Below, in pieces: positions 12,023-22,540 of a stretch of 64,000 nucleotides of DNA (its first letter is position 1; each line of letters opens with the position of its first letter). A model generated the notes under the pieces. It searched no databases, was not told the DNA's origin, and was given only the letters and a program-made list of their open reading frames with translations. The translations under genes were made by a program, and so were the position numbers. Source of the stretch: Crocodylus rhombifer (taxonomy: Eukaryota; Chordata; Crocodylia; Crocodylidae); the NCBI GenBank assembly GCA_038503035.1, contig JAVSML010024230.1, positions 99,023 through 163,022 of the forward strand. Direction: 5' to 3'.

Positions 12023-12040
12023 CCTCCACTTCTCTTTTGT
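12023..12040 (-). promoter_or_regulatory. Gypsy A polypurine tract
   Basis: On the minus strand a purine run (AAAAGAGAAGTGGAGG) directly precedes the 3' LTR. This is where plus-strand DNA synthesis is primed in LTR retrotransposons. Confidence 0.75.
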
Positions 12041-12596
12041 CTGGGGTCTTTCATTCCCCTCTGAATCCTCTTCTTCATACTGTTGAGATAAGAAGTTGGC
12101 ACTTACATTCTTGGTCCCTGGACAATGCTTCACCACAAAGCAGTATGGTTGAAGACTGAGGGCCGATCTCATCAGCCTCGCATTATCAGTCTTCATCCTT
12201 TACAGCCATCAGAGGGGGACGTGGTCCGTGATTAAAGTGAACTTTCCACCTAACAAATAATATTTGAGTGTTTCTATGGCCCATTTGATTGCCAAACATT
12301 CTTTCTTTATTGTAGCATAATTCCGCGCAGGTGGGTGCAACTTTCTACTTATGTATGCTGTTGGACATTCTTCTCCTTTCTCAATTTGGACCAACACCAC
12401 ACCAATTGCCCAGTTTGATGCATCTGTCAATACCAAAAAGGGTTTATTGAAGTCTGGAGTATATAGTAGTGGCTGTGTACACAGTGCATCCCTCACCTTT
12501 TGGAATGCTGCTTCTGCCTCAGGTGTCCATATCACTTTGGTTGGAGCTGCCACCCTTACCATTTCAGTCAAAGGCACCACTAAATCTGCAAAGTGA
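12030..12596 (-). pseudogene. pol: Gypsy A RNase H domain of pol
   Basis: The minus strand encodes a Ty3/Gypsy RNase H that degrades the RNA strand during reverse transcription. Visible motifs in order are the connection region WTPEAEAAFQKVRDAL, LLYTPDFNKPF, the first catalytic Asp in LTDASNWAIG, then KLHPPARNYATIKKECLAI and FTLITDH. Further on, after a frame break near 12200, come VVKHCPGTKN and a final SANFLS segment. The order and spacing are normal for the family. Frame changes separate it from the RT upstream. A segment of it (12434-12573) has been copied into the integrase at about 14016-14155. Confidence 0.9.
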
Positions 12597-12599
12597 GGA

Positions 12600-13560
12600 A
12601 TAATTTTTTTAATAACAATTTTCCACTCCTTAGACAGCCCTCACTTTGTTCTTTGTTCATGGAGTTTGACAATTTTTTAGTGCCTCTACTTTATCCAACA
12701 GTGGTTGTACCTTATCACTTCCTAAGTTACTGTGTTTCCTCCTTCCCAGTTGTGCACTTCTTTGGATTGGCAGTTAACCCTGCCTTCCTTAAGTCATGTA
12801 GTACTGCTTGCAGCACTGTTAAATGCCCTGACCAATCTGCAGTATACACAATAATATCATCTACATAAGCCGCAGTGTAACCCCATGCAGAACTAGGACT
12901 CTATCCATTAGCCGCTGAAATGTTGCAGCGGCTATAGGTAACCTGAATGTCATGTGTCAGAAATGGAATAGGCCCCATGGTGTAGCAAAGGCTGTCTTTT
13001 CTTGATCCTCAGGTGCTAAGGGGACTGGCCAGTAACCTTTCATTAGGTCCAACATGGAGACATAGCAGGCTTGCCCTATATTCTCCACCATTTTGTCCAC
13101 CCTCGGCATTGGATAAGCATTGAACTTTTTGGAAGTCTATACAGAGCCTAATTTTTCCATCTGTTTCAGCATGGCCACAATGGGGCTGCACCAGTCACTT
13201 CAGGACTCTTGTATTATGCCTTTTTCTAAAATCATTTCAAGTTCCTCTTCTATCTGTCCTTGAAGTTGTTGTGGGATTCGCCTCCAGTTCTCATGGATCA
13301 CCTGGCCTGGAGGGCTTTTTATTTGATGCAACACACCCTGAGCTCCCCGGAGACCTCCTGGAACACATCTCCATATTCCCTCACTAGTTCCAATGCCTGT
13401 CACCTCTGCTCTTCAGAGAGTCATGAAGCCACTTCCATTTCACTTCCCCCCCCCTCAGGAAGGGTCCCAGTTCTGGTTCATCCAGTTGAAGGACCAAGTA
13501 TAGGTAATCTCGTTCTTGCCATGGCTTCAGCATCTTAATGTGGTATACTTGTTTCTTCTT
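12600..13560 (-). pseudogene. pol: Gypsy A reverse transcriptase domain of pol
   Basis: Fragments in three frames on the minus strand make up a Gypsy RT. In order they include EEELEMILEKGIIQES (fingers), then a segment with KIRLCIDF around 13130-13160, and the catalytic box read as AAYVDDIIV near 12850-12870. YVDD is the expected form of the YxDD active site. Several frameshifts and stops break the reading, for example around 13195 and 12900. RT copies the element RNA in cytoplasmic particles. Here it lies downstream of integrase, the reverse of ordinary Gypsy order. Confidence 0.88.
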
Positions 13561-13699
13561 TTGCCTGTCTGGCTGATGTACTTCATAATCTACAGGTCCT
13601 ACTTGGCGTATTATTTCATAAGGGCCATGCCATCATGCTAGTAACTTACTCTCTTGATTCTGCAAGAGAACCAATATGCGGTTTCCCAATTCAAACTTC

Positions 13700-14735
13700 C
13701 TCTTTCAGGCCCTTCAATTGTAATGGGTTGCTTGCCACTCTTGGGCCTCCCTCAGATTTCCTAAAGCTTCTCTCCATTCTCCCTCCAGGTGTTCTCTCAG
13801 TTGTATCATGTATTGAACCAGGTTCCAATCTTTACTTTGTTGTTCTTGCCAGCTTTCCTTGATCAAATCAAGAATTCCTCCTGGTTTCTGTCCATATAAT
13901 AGTTCAAAAGGGGAAAACCCTGTTGAGGCTTGGGGTGCCTCTCTTACCACAAACAACAAGGGTGGTAATATTTGATCCCACTTCTGAGGGCACTCTTCCA
14001 CAAACTTCTTCAACCAAAAAGGGTTTATTGAAGTCTGGAGTATATAATAGTGGCTGTGTACACAGTGCATCCCTCACCTTTTGGAATGCTGCTTCTGCCT
14101 CAGGTGTCCATATCACTTTGGTTGGAGCTGCCACCCTTACCATTTCAGTCAAAATTTCAGGGTCCTGTTAAATTAAATTAAATTAGCCCATCAGTTTAGG
14201 GATAGTATACTGTGGTCTTTAGGTGTTTAATTCCCAGTGTTTTACTCACTCTCTTGAACACACATGATGTAAAGTTCATTCCCTGGTCAGTCAACAGTTC
14301 TTTAGGGAGTCCCACTAAGGAAAATATTTTCAATAACTCCTCTGCCACCTTGGAGGTGGACACCGTCCACATAGTTATGGCCTCTGGATACCTTGTTGCA
14401 TACTCCAGGAGGACCAAAATAAATTGGTGCCCAGCACTGCTTCTTGTCAGTAGCCCCAAAATATCCATGGCCACCTGCTCAAAGGGGACTTCCACCAAAG
14501 GTAGTGGTACTAACAGAGCTCTTGGAGGATAACTAGGGTTTACTTTTTTGGCACATGGGGCAAGATGGACAGTACTTGGCTACTTCCTGTATTAACCCCG
14601 GCCAAAAAATCTTCCCCTAATGCAAGTTTCAGTCTTGTGTCACCCCAAATGTCTGCCCATAGGGAGTTCATGAGCTACTTTCAGTAGAGCCTTCTGGTAT
14701 CGCTGAGGTACCAGCAATTGTACTACTTCCTCTGC
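13700..14735 (-). pseudogene. pol: Gypsy A integrase domain of pol, with an internal foreign segment
   Basis: Read on the minus strand from about 14735. The zinc-binding N-terminal part shows AHELPMGRHLG. The catalytic core follows with FEQVAMDILG (first Asp), LEYATRYPEAITM and LLTDQGMNFTS (second Asp), then KTTVYYP. At 14155-14016 a piece of the element's own RNase H replaces a few integrase codons. The integrase then resumes with LKKFVEECPQKWDQ, LLFVVREAPQASTGFSPFEL and LLYGQ, the usual C-terminal part of a Gypsy integrase core. Integrase inserts the cDNA into the genome. Stops and the foreign insert make it inactive. Confidence 0.88.
14016..14155 (-). repeat. Copy of the RNase H segment inside integrase
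   Basis: About 140 bp are nearly identical (one or two differences) to 12434-12573 in the RNase H region, in the same orientation. The shared start is AACCCTTTTTGG on the minus strand and the shared end lies in the coding of EMVRVAAPTKV. At the first junction TTGGTTG reads on into integrase sequence, suggesting microhomology. It is not an LTR effect and lies entirely within the element. Confidence 0.92.
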
Positions 14736-14982
14736 CCCATGTTTTCCCCCTTTGATTCTATATACAGGATCATTCCTCACCTCAAATCATGGGGTCTTCA
14801 TCAGCTCTGGTTGTAGGACCTCCCCTTTTTGCTGGGCTAGGTGTTCCTGGAAGGCATAACAAAACACTTCCTCTTTGCTCTGTTCCAATCGGAAATGCTT
14901 ATCCTCTCACAAGTGTACCATGCCCACCTTCTGTTCTGCTTCTTCATCTGATAGAGGTAATTCAACCTCATTGGTGAATGCC

Positions 14983-15459
14983 TCAAGCCATAAAATCATC
15001 CTCAAGTACCACCTTGGACCTTGCTGTCTTGCATCCTCTTTTCTCTGCTTCCAGTGGTTTCCAGCTGGGGCCATTTCCTACCTTTGACTTCTCTTCAGAG
15101 GCTTTCCCCGTAGTCTGAATGGGGTAGCATTGTGGGGCACCTCCAGTTTTCCTTGCCCCTCTCAAACTATATGCCTGGGCTATGACTGTCAGAAGCGCCA
15201 GCCAGTAACATCCCAGCATCATAGGATAGGGTAAGTGCTTAGCCACTCTGACCAGCATTCGGTGTATTTTCTCACCCACTTGCAGAATAACCCACACTCT
15301 GTCTTGTCTTTGGGACTCTCCACACAAACATTGAATAATTATCTGATCCACCGCTTCCCTCTCTCCTCTTGGTAAGATGTCTCTCTGCGCTACTGTGTGT
15401 GATAAGCCAGAATCCAACATAGCCTGAATCTTTTGTCCCTCAAGCCTCACATCCACCAT
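14983..15459 (-). pseudogene. pol: Gypsy A aspartic protease
   Basis: An open stretch of 158 codons on the minus strand starts with a conserved protease N-terminal region. It carries LDSGLS (about 15398-15417), the retropepsin active-site loop in its DSG form, and later a PYPMMLG segment that corresponds to the second conserved protease motif. The enzyme cleaves the Gag and Pol polyproteins. It precedes integrase, as in GmrI-type elements. This is the longest uninterrupted frame of Gypsy A, but upstream gag is missing and the start may be secondary. Confidence 0.8.
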
Positions 15460-15749
15460 TAGTGTGGGCCATTCCTGTCCTGGCTCAGGGTGAACCCTGG
15501 CACCATACCCACAAATGCCCTCGGGGGGGGGTGAGTTTGTTGGTATGCCCGCACACCATATTGTCTAGCAATGTCTGTTGTCTTTCTGTTTGTTTCTGCA
15601 GACCCTAGACAACTAGACATAGGAGTTAGTGTGCCCCTAAATCTGAGGCTTTGGTCTGCCCTGTCTTTCCTGCCTTCTTTTTGGACCCAAGGGTTCTTTC
15701 TTTCATTTGGGCCAACCATCATCACAGGGTACATGTTACTGTAGGAAGC

Positions 15750-15767
15750 TTCCTAGCCAATGCACCA
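15750..15767 (-). promoter_or_regulatory. Gypsy A primer-binding site (tRNA-Gly type)
   Basis: On the minus strand TGGTGCATTGGCTAGGAA lies one base inside the 5' LTR. It is complementary to the 3' end of vertebrate tRNA-Gly(GCC), which ends ...CCAATGCACCA, at about 16 of 18 positions. The tRNA sequence is from memory. Confidence 0.85.
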
Positions 15768-15768
15768 A

Positions 15769-17252
15769 TGTGACAGGTAGCCCTCCCCAGTACCATCTTT
15801 TGCATTACCCATGCCCTATGTGGTGGCCAGAACCAGAGGGGTTACTATTACAAGCAATAAATATATGCTCTTGGAGACATCCAGGCAATTATTTAGCAGT
15901 TAAGATTAGCTAATGCAAAGCTTGAAAGTTTGCAACCTGCAAGTGGAAATTGTCTGTCACAATTTAACCGAAGTGTTGAATCAAACTGTTTGCACTGATC
16001 ATGGGACTGACTGGGCCCCCAAAATAATCAGAACTACAAGATTAGCTGAACTAACAGGTTTTTTAAAGGTCAGCCATAACAAGATCTGACCACCTAATAT
16101 AATTAGCACATTCCAAGAAATCCAAGGAATAAGAAACCAAGGGGTTGAGCTTGGGCAAAGTAATGCTAATTTCAAACCTCAAAGTAATGTGGTGTAATTT
16201 GCTTATTGGGCAAACCCGAGTTCAGGCAGTAACCTTTCATGATAATTTCTAACACCTTTTAATCCCATAGGGTAACAGCTATACGGTAAGATTGTGAATG
16301 GCTCTAAAGCCAACAGATAGACATAAAATAAGGCATAAAGGAACTTGCATGTCAAGTAACCAGTTTGAAGGACGGGACAGAAAGACCATTGCTGTACCAA
16401 GCCTGGACCCAGACTCCCAGTGTGAGCGAGGACCAAATCCTGACCAAGGAACCTTCCTAGTGACCCCTTGGACAGCACTGATGGGGGATGTCTGACTTTG
16501 CTGGAACAACTTGGCATGCACCTGGCATAAAGGGACTTCTGATAAGTTGCAACCCCATATGGAAACTTTGCCATTCTGTCTTTCTGTTGTTATTATTCAC
16601 TATTACCTCTTTATTACTGTACTATCTGTTTGTCACATTAACCTTTCTGTTAAAGGTTGTATGCTAAGCTATATATAAATTTGCCTTTACTTCTCTCCCA
16701 ACTTGCCTCCTCAATCCTGAACCCAGCAGCCTAACGGCTGATACACTCACAGTGCCTAGCTGACCTGTGACAGCCCTATGTGGGATGCCCTTGGAGACCC
16801 CTTAAGGTTTGTTGTGTCCCACTTTCTACTCACCTGCCAGGTCTTGAAGGAAATATTATACCAATGTTCTTGTAAGCAGGAGACTGCCTATTGTTTTTTG
16901 TATGTTGGGTTCCTCCTCCACCACTGGTCTTGACCCCAGTCTTTCTTTAGCTAGCCCTCCCCATCTAAACCCACCAGATAGGGTTTGATGCCGAGGCTCT
17001 AGCTCTTTAGTTGTGGGGCTTATGGCTCTCCTTTTTGCTCCAATCTGGAGCCCACGATCCCTGGCCCAAAGGCCTGTCCACTGCTTCCAAGCCCAGGGCT
17101 TTTATATTTCTGCCTTCCCCCATCTGGTCACCTGACTGGGTGGCCTGGCTCAGCTTTTAACCCCCACCTTACCAGCACATTGTGCCCAGAAAGTTATGGT
17201 TTTAAAGGGGCCAACCTGCCTTCTGGTAACAGGGCTAGTGTTCCCTGTTACA
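15769..17252 (-). mobile_element. Gypsy A 5' LTR (right), shortened and with nested LTR
   Basis: It begins TGTGACAGG and ends CCCTGTTACA, matching the two ends of the left LTR. Removing the nested LTR C2 leaves only about 525 bp, against 1799 bp on the left: the counterpart of about 10575-11850 is missing, which includes the AATAAA of the left copy. A TATATAAAAG-like box on the minus strand near 17100 remains. Confidence 0.85.
15819..16772 (+). mobile_element. Solo LTR, family C, copy 2 (C2), nested in Gypsy A LTR
   Basis: It begins TGTGGTGGCC and ends CTGTGACA, with a perfect 6-bp duplication GCCCTA (15813-15818 and 16773-16778). It matches C1 (2662-3650) along its whole length, 954 against 989 bp, and has the same orientation. 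Sequence on both sides joins cleanly to the Gypsy A LTR, so it inserted after Gypsy A. Together the two copies define the family's ends and a 6-bp target duplication. Confidence 0.92.
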
Positions 17253-19031
17253 GTGACATGTCAGGTGTTGCTGGACAACCGTGGTCAGATCCTGCCACAT
17301 CTAGCTGTGGCTTGCCCAGTAGGCCAAGGGGTTGCAGTCCAGTGGCTCCACATCCTCAACAAGATAGGTAGCCACCAAAGACTCAGCACTAACTGCCCAA
17401 GGCTGGGGTCTGGTGTGTTTGGACTCTAGTATTGAAGCCATGCCCATGGCCAACATTGGCTGTCTGGAGGAGACTGGCTGATGCTGGTGCCAGTGCTGGG
17501 GCTGAGATTGCTGACATGGGAAACTGGATCCCCTTCTTCCACATCCCCTCATCTCTGTACTTCCACGTCCTTGACTTTGTTGACCAGTGCCTGCATCCAG
17601 TGATCAAGGGTTTTGGTGCTTCCTGCACATGTGCTCCCCTTCACCCTTGGGTCACAGATGCCTGCCATGATGTGGACTGTACTGGACCACAAAGGGATCC
17701 AGCCATCTCCTGATGCCTTCCTTCAGCTGCCTCACCAGTGCCTGCATGTCTGGTGACAGGAGCCTGCTCCAGCCAGGAACATTGATCCCCTAGAACTTCT
17801 CCATTTGGTTCTTATGTTCCCTCATTATGGAGATCACCTGCATGAGGAGGGCATCACCAGTGCTAAGGATCTCGGTGGCCTCAAGTAAGGTCTTGAGGAC
17901 CACCAAGTTCTGGGATATGGTACACCACTTGGCTCTGTTCTGGAGGCCACTGATCCCTATATCCCCAGGCAAGGCCATCTCATGGATGGACTTCTGTTGC
18001 TTCACCAGCCTTTTGAGCATCAGGTATGTGGAGTTTCACCAAGTCTCCACATATTGCATGATTTTGTGCTTTGGGATGCACAGCTCTGCCTCTTTCTCCC
18101 ACAGCATCTTGTCCCCCTTGATGCTGTGGTGGAAGTAGCCTACCACTTTCCTGCATTTTGAAATCACTTGGCTTGTACCAGTAGGGGTGGTGGTGCCATC
18201 ACAGGCAGCCTTGTCCCCCTCCAAGGCATCCCTCACTACGATGGGCAGCCTGTGTGCACATAGTGGATGCCAACAAAGTAGGCTTCATTGACAGCCTTGA
18301 CCTTATTGGCCCCATTGCCGGTGACCATGCACCCACAGGTGAGTTCAGCCTGCCCAATGAGCCACCCTTGCACCATGCAGTTTATGGCCCCCCATGATCT
18401 CCCTTGCCATGTGGGACTCATCCAGCACCTCGGTTTGCAGTAGAGCCCACTGATAGCCTGACTATGATCACCACCCCGGCTGCTCCAGATGTCTGAGGTG
18501 AAGTGCAAGGCTACCTGCAGCCCTGCCTTGCACATTCCTCCCTCAAGTACTACCTGCATGCCTCATATAGGGAGGGCACCACTGTCCTGCTAAAGGTAGT
18601 CCATGTGGGCACTTTGGAAAATGGCGCCAGAAGTGCTAAGAGCCACCTGAACCCTAGCTGCTCAACTAGGGAGAATAGATGGCTATGCAGAGCTAGCATC
18701 TCCCCAATTGTCTGGGTGATCTTGCTCACCTTTGCAACTCACCCTGTCCTGCCTGCAGCTTTCCTTCACTGGTCCAGGATGGCCTTCCTCTGCTTTGGAC
18801 CGAGTGGAGGACTTCCCTTTTGGCATGCTCACACTGGTGCCAGGCTGAGCAGCAAGAAGGGTAAGAGGGTGCTGCCTCCTCAGCTGCAGCAGCATCACTG
18901 TGGTGTAAAAGTGTTTCATGTCCTTGCTCTGGTTGATGTGTCTTCAGCAGTGCTGGCAGATGGTAAACCTGGGATCATCTGCCAACTTAAAATGTTCCCA
19001 CACTATGCTCCTCACCCACTTCTGGGCTGAG
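17253..19031 (-). pseudogene. hAT transposase, main part with BED zinc finger
   Basis: Read on the minus strand. The N-terminal BED zinc finger near 19025-18870 shows SIVWEHFKL, then CQHC, and RRQHP as the His end; a TGA sits right after CQHC. The catalytic region follows in pieces: HFTSDIWSSRGGDHSQ (about 18500) with the first Asp, a VTGNGANKVKAVNE motif (18310) typical of hAT RNase H-like folds, and further fragments to 17790. It ends near 17310-17253 with PLAYWAS, the start of the C-terminal dimerisation domain, cut by Gypsy A. The rest lies at 10035-10223. This is a ZBED/hAT-Ac-like transposase; stops and frameshifts make it a dead copy. Confidence 0.85.
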
Positions 19032-20785
19032 GGTGAGGATGCTGCCTTCTCCCACTCCTCAGCAGGCTGAGGCACAACAGCAGAAGGAGCTGCCTCAGCT
19101 GAGCCACTTGCCTCCTCAACCTCAACCTCCTCTTAGGTGCTGCTTTCCAGAGGAGACCTGGGTCTAGGGGAACTTTGAGGGGTGTGGAGCATGAACTGTG
19201 ATTTCCCTTTGGTCCCCATAAGTGCTTGAGCCAGCGTGCTCAGCATCCCTGGTTCCAGCTCCAGTTCCTCCTCTGGCAGTGGGAGGCTCATGCTGAGAGA
19301 TGGCATTGGGGTGGAGGAGACAGTGATTCTGCTGATGGTGCCTATTTTGGGACTGAGGGGAGGTGGTGCAGGTGCAGGTGAAGGGACATCTGGTGCAGAC
19401 ACTGCTCCCACCTCCTAGCTTGCACTGGCAGAACAAATGCCATGGCTGCTTGAGAAGTGAGTACATCAATGCTTGGTGGGGGGGCTTGCTCCCCCTACCC
19501 CTTATCCCTCCACTGCCAGAAGACCTGGCACTTGCCTTTCCAACATGCTTCATATTAATCTTTCCTCTGCTGCAAAAGGTGTGTGTGTATGTCACTCCTT
19601 TTGTGTTGTATGTTTTAGTCCCTCTGTGTTGCATGCTTCTTTGATTGTTTGATTCAGTAATAATAATGTGTGAAGAACTATGTAAAAAAGTGTGCTGTCT
19701 GTCTGTCTGTCTGTCTTCTTCTCCTCTGTGATGTGTTTATTTAGTATGAATTATGAACGTGAAGTGTGACTCTGTTGTCTGTTTTATTCCCTCTCTGTTA
19801 TTCCCTCTGTGTTGTGTGCATGCACTGAACTCTTCTTTGATTATTAATAACTATATATGGTATCTTCTGTGATGTTCTATTAATGTGAATGTGTTACTAC
19901 TACTGTACTTCTTGTTTTTATTCTGTGTTGTGATGTGTACCTAAAATGATGTATCTCCTTCTTCTAAGACCCTGAGTTCTGTGTTAGTTTCAATCAGTAT
20001 CTGACTTCTGTGTTGTCTTCAGTCTCTATGTAAACTATAAAAATCTTAATAACTACTAACTACTAGATATAATCTGGCTCTTTTCTCCTATAAATATTTG
20101 ATTTTTCTTCTTCTATGTGTGTATAAGTGTGTGTGTGTGTGCGCGCACGCAATCTGTGTGCCTCCCTGCACAGTGATGGATCATGCTTGCAGGGAAAACA
20201 CAGAGTTTATTTTTATCAAAGTTTGCAACAAAAAAGAAAGCAAATATAAATTGAAATAAATTAATTGGATAGTATTAAGAGATGCTAAGGTAAGCTAAGC
20301 TAAATCCTATACAATCCTTTCTAACAAGAAAAAGGAGGAGGCAAGTAGCAACTCCTGACTATAAAGCAAGCCAGGCAGTACACAGTACCTTTCTCACACT
20401 GTTCCCCAGACAGAACCAGCTTACAAAAGGCAGAGTAAGCCTGCACAGAGAGGGTTTTATGCTGTTTCTATGTCTCTGCCCCCAGACACTGTAATTGGAA
20501 AAGCAACTAGAAATAAATCTTACTCACTGGCCACCTAGACATGCCAGTATTTCCCCCGTGCTCCTCCTCCCCTCCTTCTCTCCCTTCCTCTTCTAAGTTT
20601 CTGTTTTCCCATACAGACAGCCCTCTGAATTACTGAATCTTTTTGAAATCTTTTCCAAATCTTTTCTGAATCAATTCAGAAAGCCCAAAGCAGCCACAAT
20701 TTGATTTGGACATGCTGATTCAGTGTCCAAATTGTCCAAATCTTTTCCGAATCTGAATCACGGCCTGAAGCTTCTCACAGCCCTA
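19032..20785 (-). mobile_element. hAT 5' region and right terminal end
   Basis: The right boundary is inferred from a terminal motif. Read on the minus strand, TAGGGCTGTGAGAAGCTT begins at 20785 and is followed by ATTCGGAAAAGATT repeats. This matches the start of the foldback element at 36148 (TAGGGCTGTGCGAAGCTT). The stretch between this end and the BED finger contains simple repeats, including (CTGT)n at 19695-19716, and no recognisable coding sequence. That it belongs to the same hAT as the transposase at 17253-19031 is inference from position and orientation. Confidence 0.55.
19695..19716. repeat. (CTGT)n microsatellite
   Basis: About five CTGT units in the presumed 5' region of the hAT element. 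Confidence 0.9.
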
Positions 20786-22540
20786 CTGGGACACCAGGCA
20801 CTGTCACTTACATTGAGGGGACACCATCTGTGCCATGCTTCTGTTTACATACTCACTGTGCCACTACTGGTGGATCTGACTTTTCATAATTCAAAAGGGA
20901 AATTTGAAGACTCCCATTTACTAACAAAAGGCTAACAGGTCAAATTTAATCTTTGCTGCACTCATTGAAAATGCATTAATATTTCTTGAAATTCTCCTTT
21001 AGAAACCCTTTGCAGAAACATCTTTCCTCTCCACTAATATGTTTAAAGTCCATAAATGTGTTGCTGTCTTCAAATTAATCATTTTTATTTTACAAAATTG
21101 CATGGAGCACCTTGCCTCTGTCTCTTTCCTCCCACCCCCTCCCTTTTTAGTGACCAAAATTCTATTTGTTTCTGAGACTGATAAATTTTCCTTGGACATT
21201 CCAGAAATTATTTTATATCTGAAAATTATAGTTATTATATATTATATATCATATAGCATGTTGATATTTCTGAAGTCTGTAGGGTGGATGGGTTTTAATT
21301 CCTGATGATTGCTAGAGGACTAGTTTGTGAACATAAAACTTGGGATTATCTTGTTGCTGTTTTATTTCAAGCAGATGTTCCCCTCCTTGCCTGAAGTTGT
21401 GCCATGTACAGCTCTATCCCAGCCTAGAACTGGGTTCTTTACCTTAACCTTGCATATTTACAGCACCATTTAATTAACAATGATACAGCTTCTGTGAACA
21501 AGTTTGCTTTCTTGGGCTAAGTAAGGAGACAGAGTAATTCCTTGTATGTTTATATAATCTACATGCTTTTTTGCTGAAACAAATAGTTTATAATGAAAAT
21601 TAATTTATGAAGAAAGCCTGAAGTTCCAAAGTTAATGGTACTGTGAGGTGGCAGGGAAATAAGAAATAGCTTGTTTGTGCTGCACCAGCTGGTTAGTATA
21701 AGATGGAAACAGGCAAGCAACACTTACACTAGTTTAATTTAGTTCAGTGGAATTTACCTCTGACTTCTCCAAGATAATTCTAGGTAGTTTTGAGGCACTA
21801 GACCATTGTAGGAGTTTACATTGTCTATCTGCTCCGTGTAATCAGACTTAACACTAATCTGAACTACCACGTAAACCTATTGTTTATCCAATCCCTTTGT
21901 GTAAATGCAGACCATATTAATTTGAAAAAACATGGAATGGGTTCACCCACCACCAGCAATGACCCAGGCTGGGGCTCTGCAGACCTTAGTGCAGCAGCTT
22001 GCAGCCTCCCCGCCACCTGCTGTGAGCAACCCTGGCTCTGCAGTGGGTGGCAAGGGCCTACCCAGTGCCTGGGCTGGCTGGGCAGGGGGAGGGGCCTAAT
22101 CCTTGTGTCAGTGCAGCTCTGGACACTGCCCTGCCATCTGCCTCAAGGCATGAATGCCAAGTAAAATGCCTTTATGTGTCATGCCCTGGCCAACCTCTGA
22201 CCTAGATTATAATGCTGCTGCCTGACAATTATGTATACAAGTGGGTTACATGGAAACATACCAAGATATCTCTTTGCTTAAAAGTTGTTTGATATCTTGT
22301 ATACCCTAGAAAGAACTGATATATGGACCAAAAAATGTCACTCAGTAATGACTTAGTGAATGTGGACAAAAGAATGTGAACCTGGAATATGAACGGCCAG
22401 AAAAGCAGTTTGAATTTTAGAAATTTGCTTGCAAAATGCAAGTGATGTTTGCTTCTTAATTAGTTGATAACTGTTCACTTTCTGTTGATAATTTGAGGCA
22501 GTCCCCTTGGTGTTGACTTGAGGTTTCATTAGTTTCCTGT
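20786..22540. other. Unassigned stretch
   Basis: Mostly AT-rich with no recognised gene. A GC-richer patch at 21940-22150 may be a worn MITE but has no visible terminal repeats. Confidence 0.5.

Larger units (their letters stand above)
10224..17252 (-). mobile_element. Gypsy A: GmrI-type Ty3/Gypsy retrotransposon, degenerate
   Basis: The element has LTRs at 10224-12022 (3', left) and 15769-17252 (5', right, with a nested LTR). Both begin TGT and end ACA. Between them lie polypurine tract, RNase H, reverse transcriptase, integrase, protease and primer-binding site, from left to right. Transcription order is therefore protease-integrase-RT-RNase H, the Ty1/copia-like order known for GmrI-type Gypsy elements. 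The flanks are GTGG and GTGA, a likely 4-bp duplication with one change. No gag is recognisable: only about 300 bp lie between the primer site and the protease, so gag was probably deleted. The element split a hAT transposon. All frames carry stops. Confidence 0.9.
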
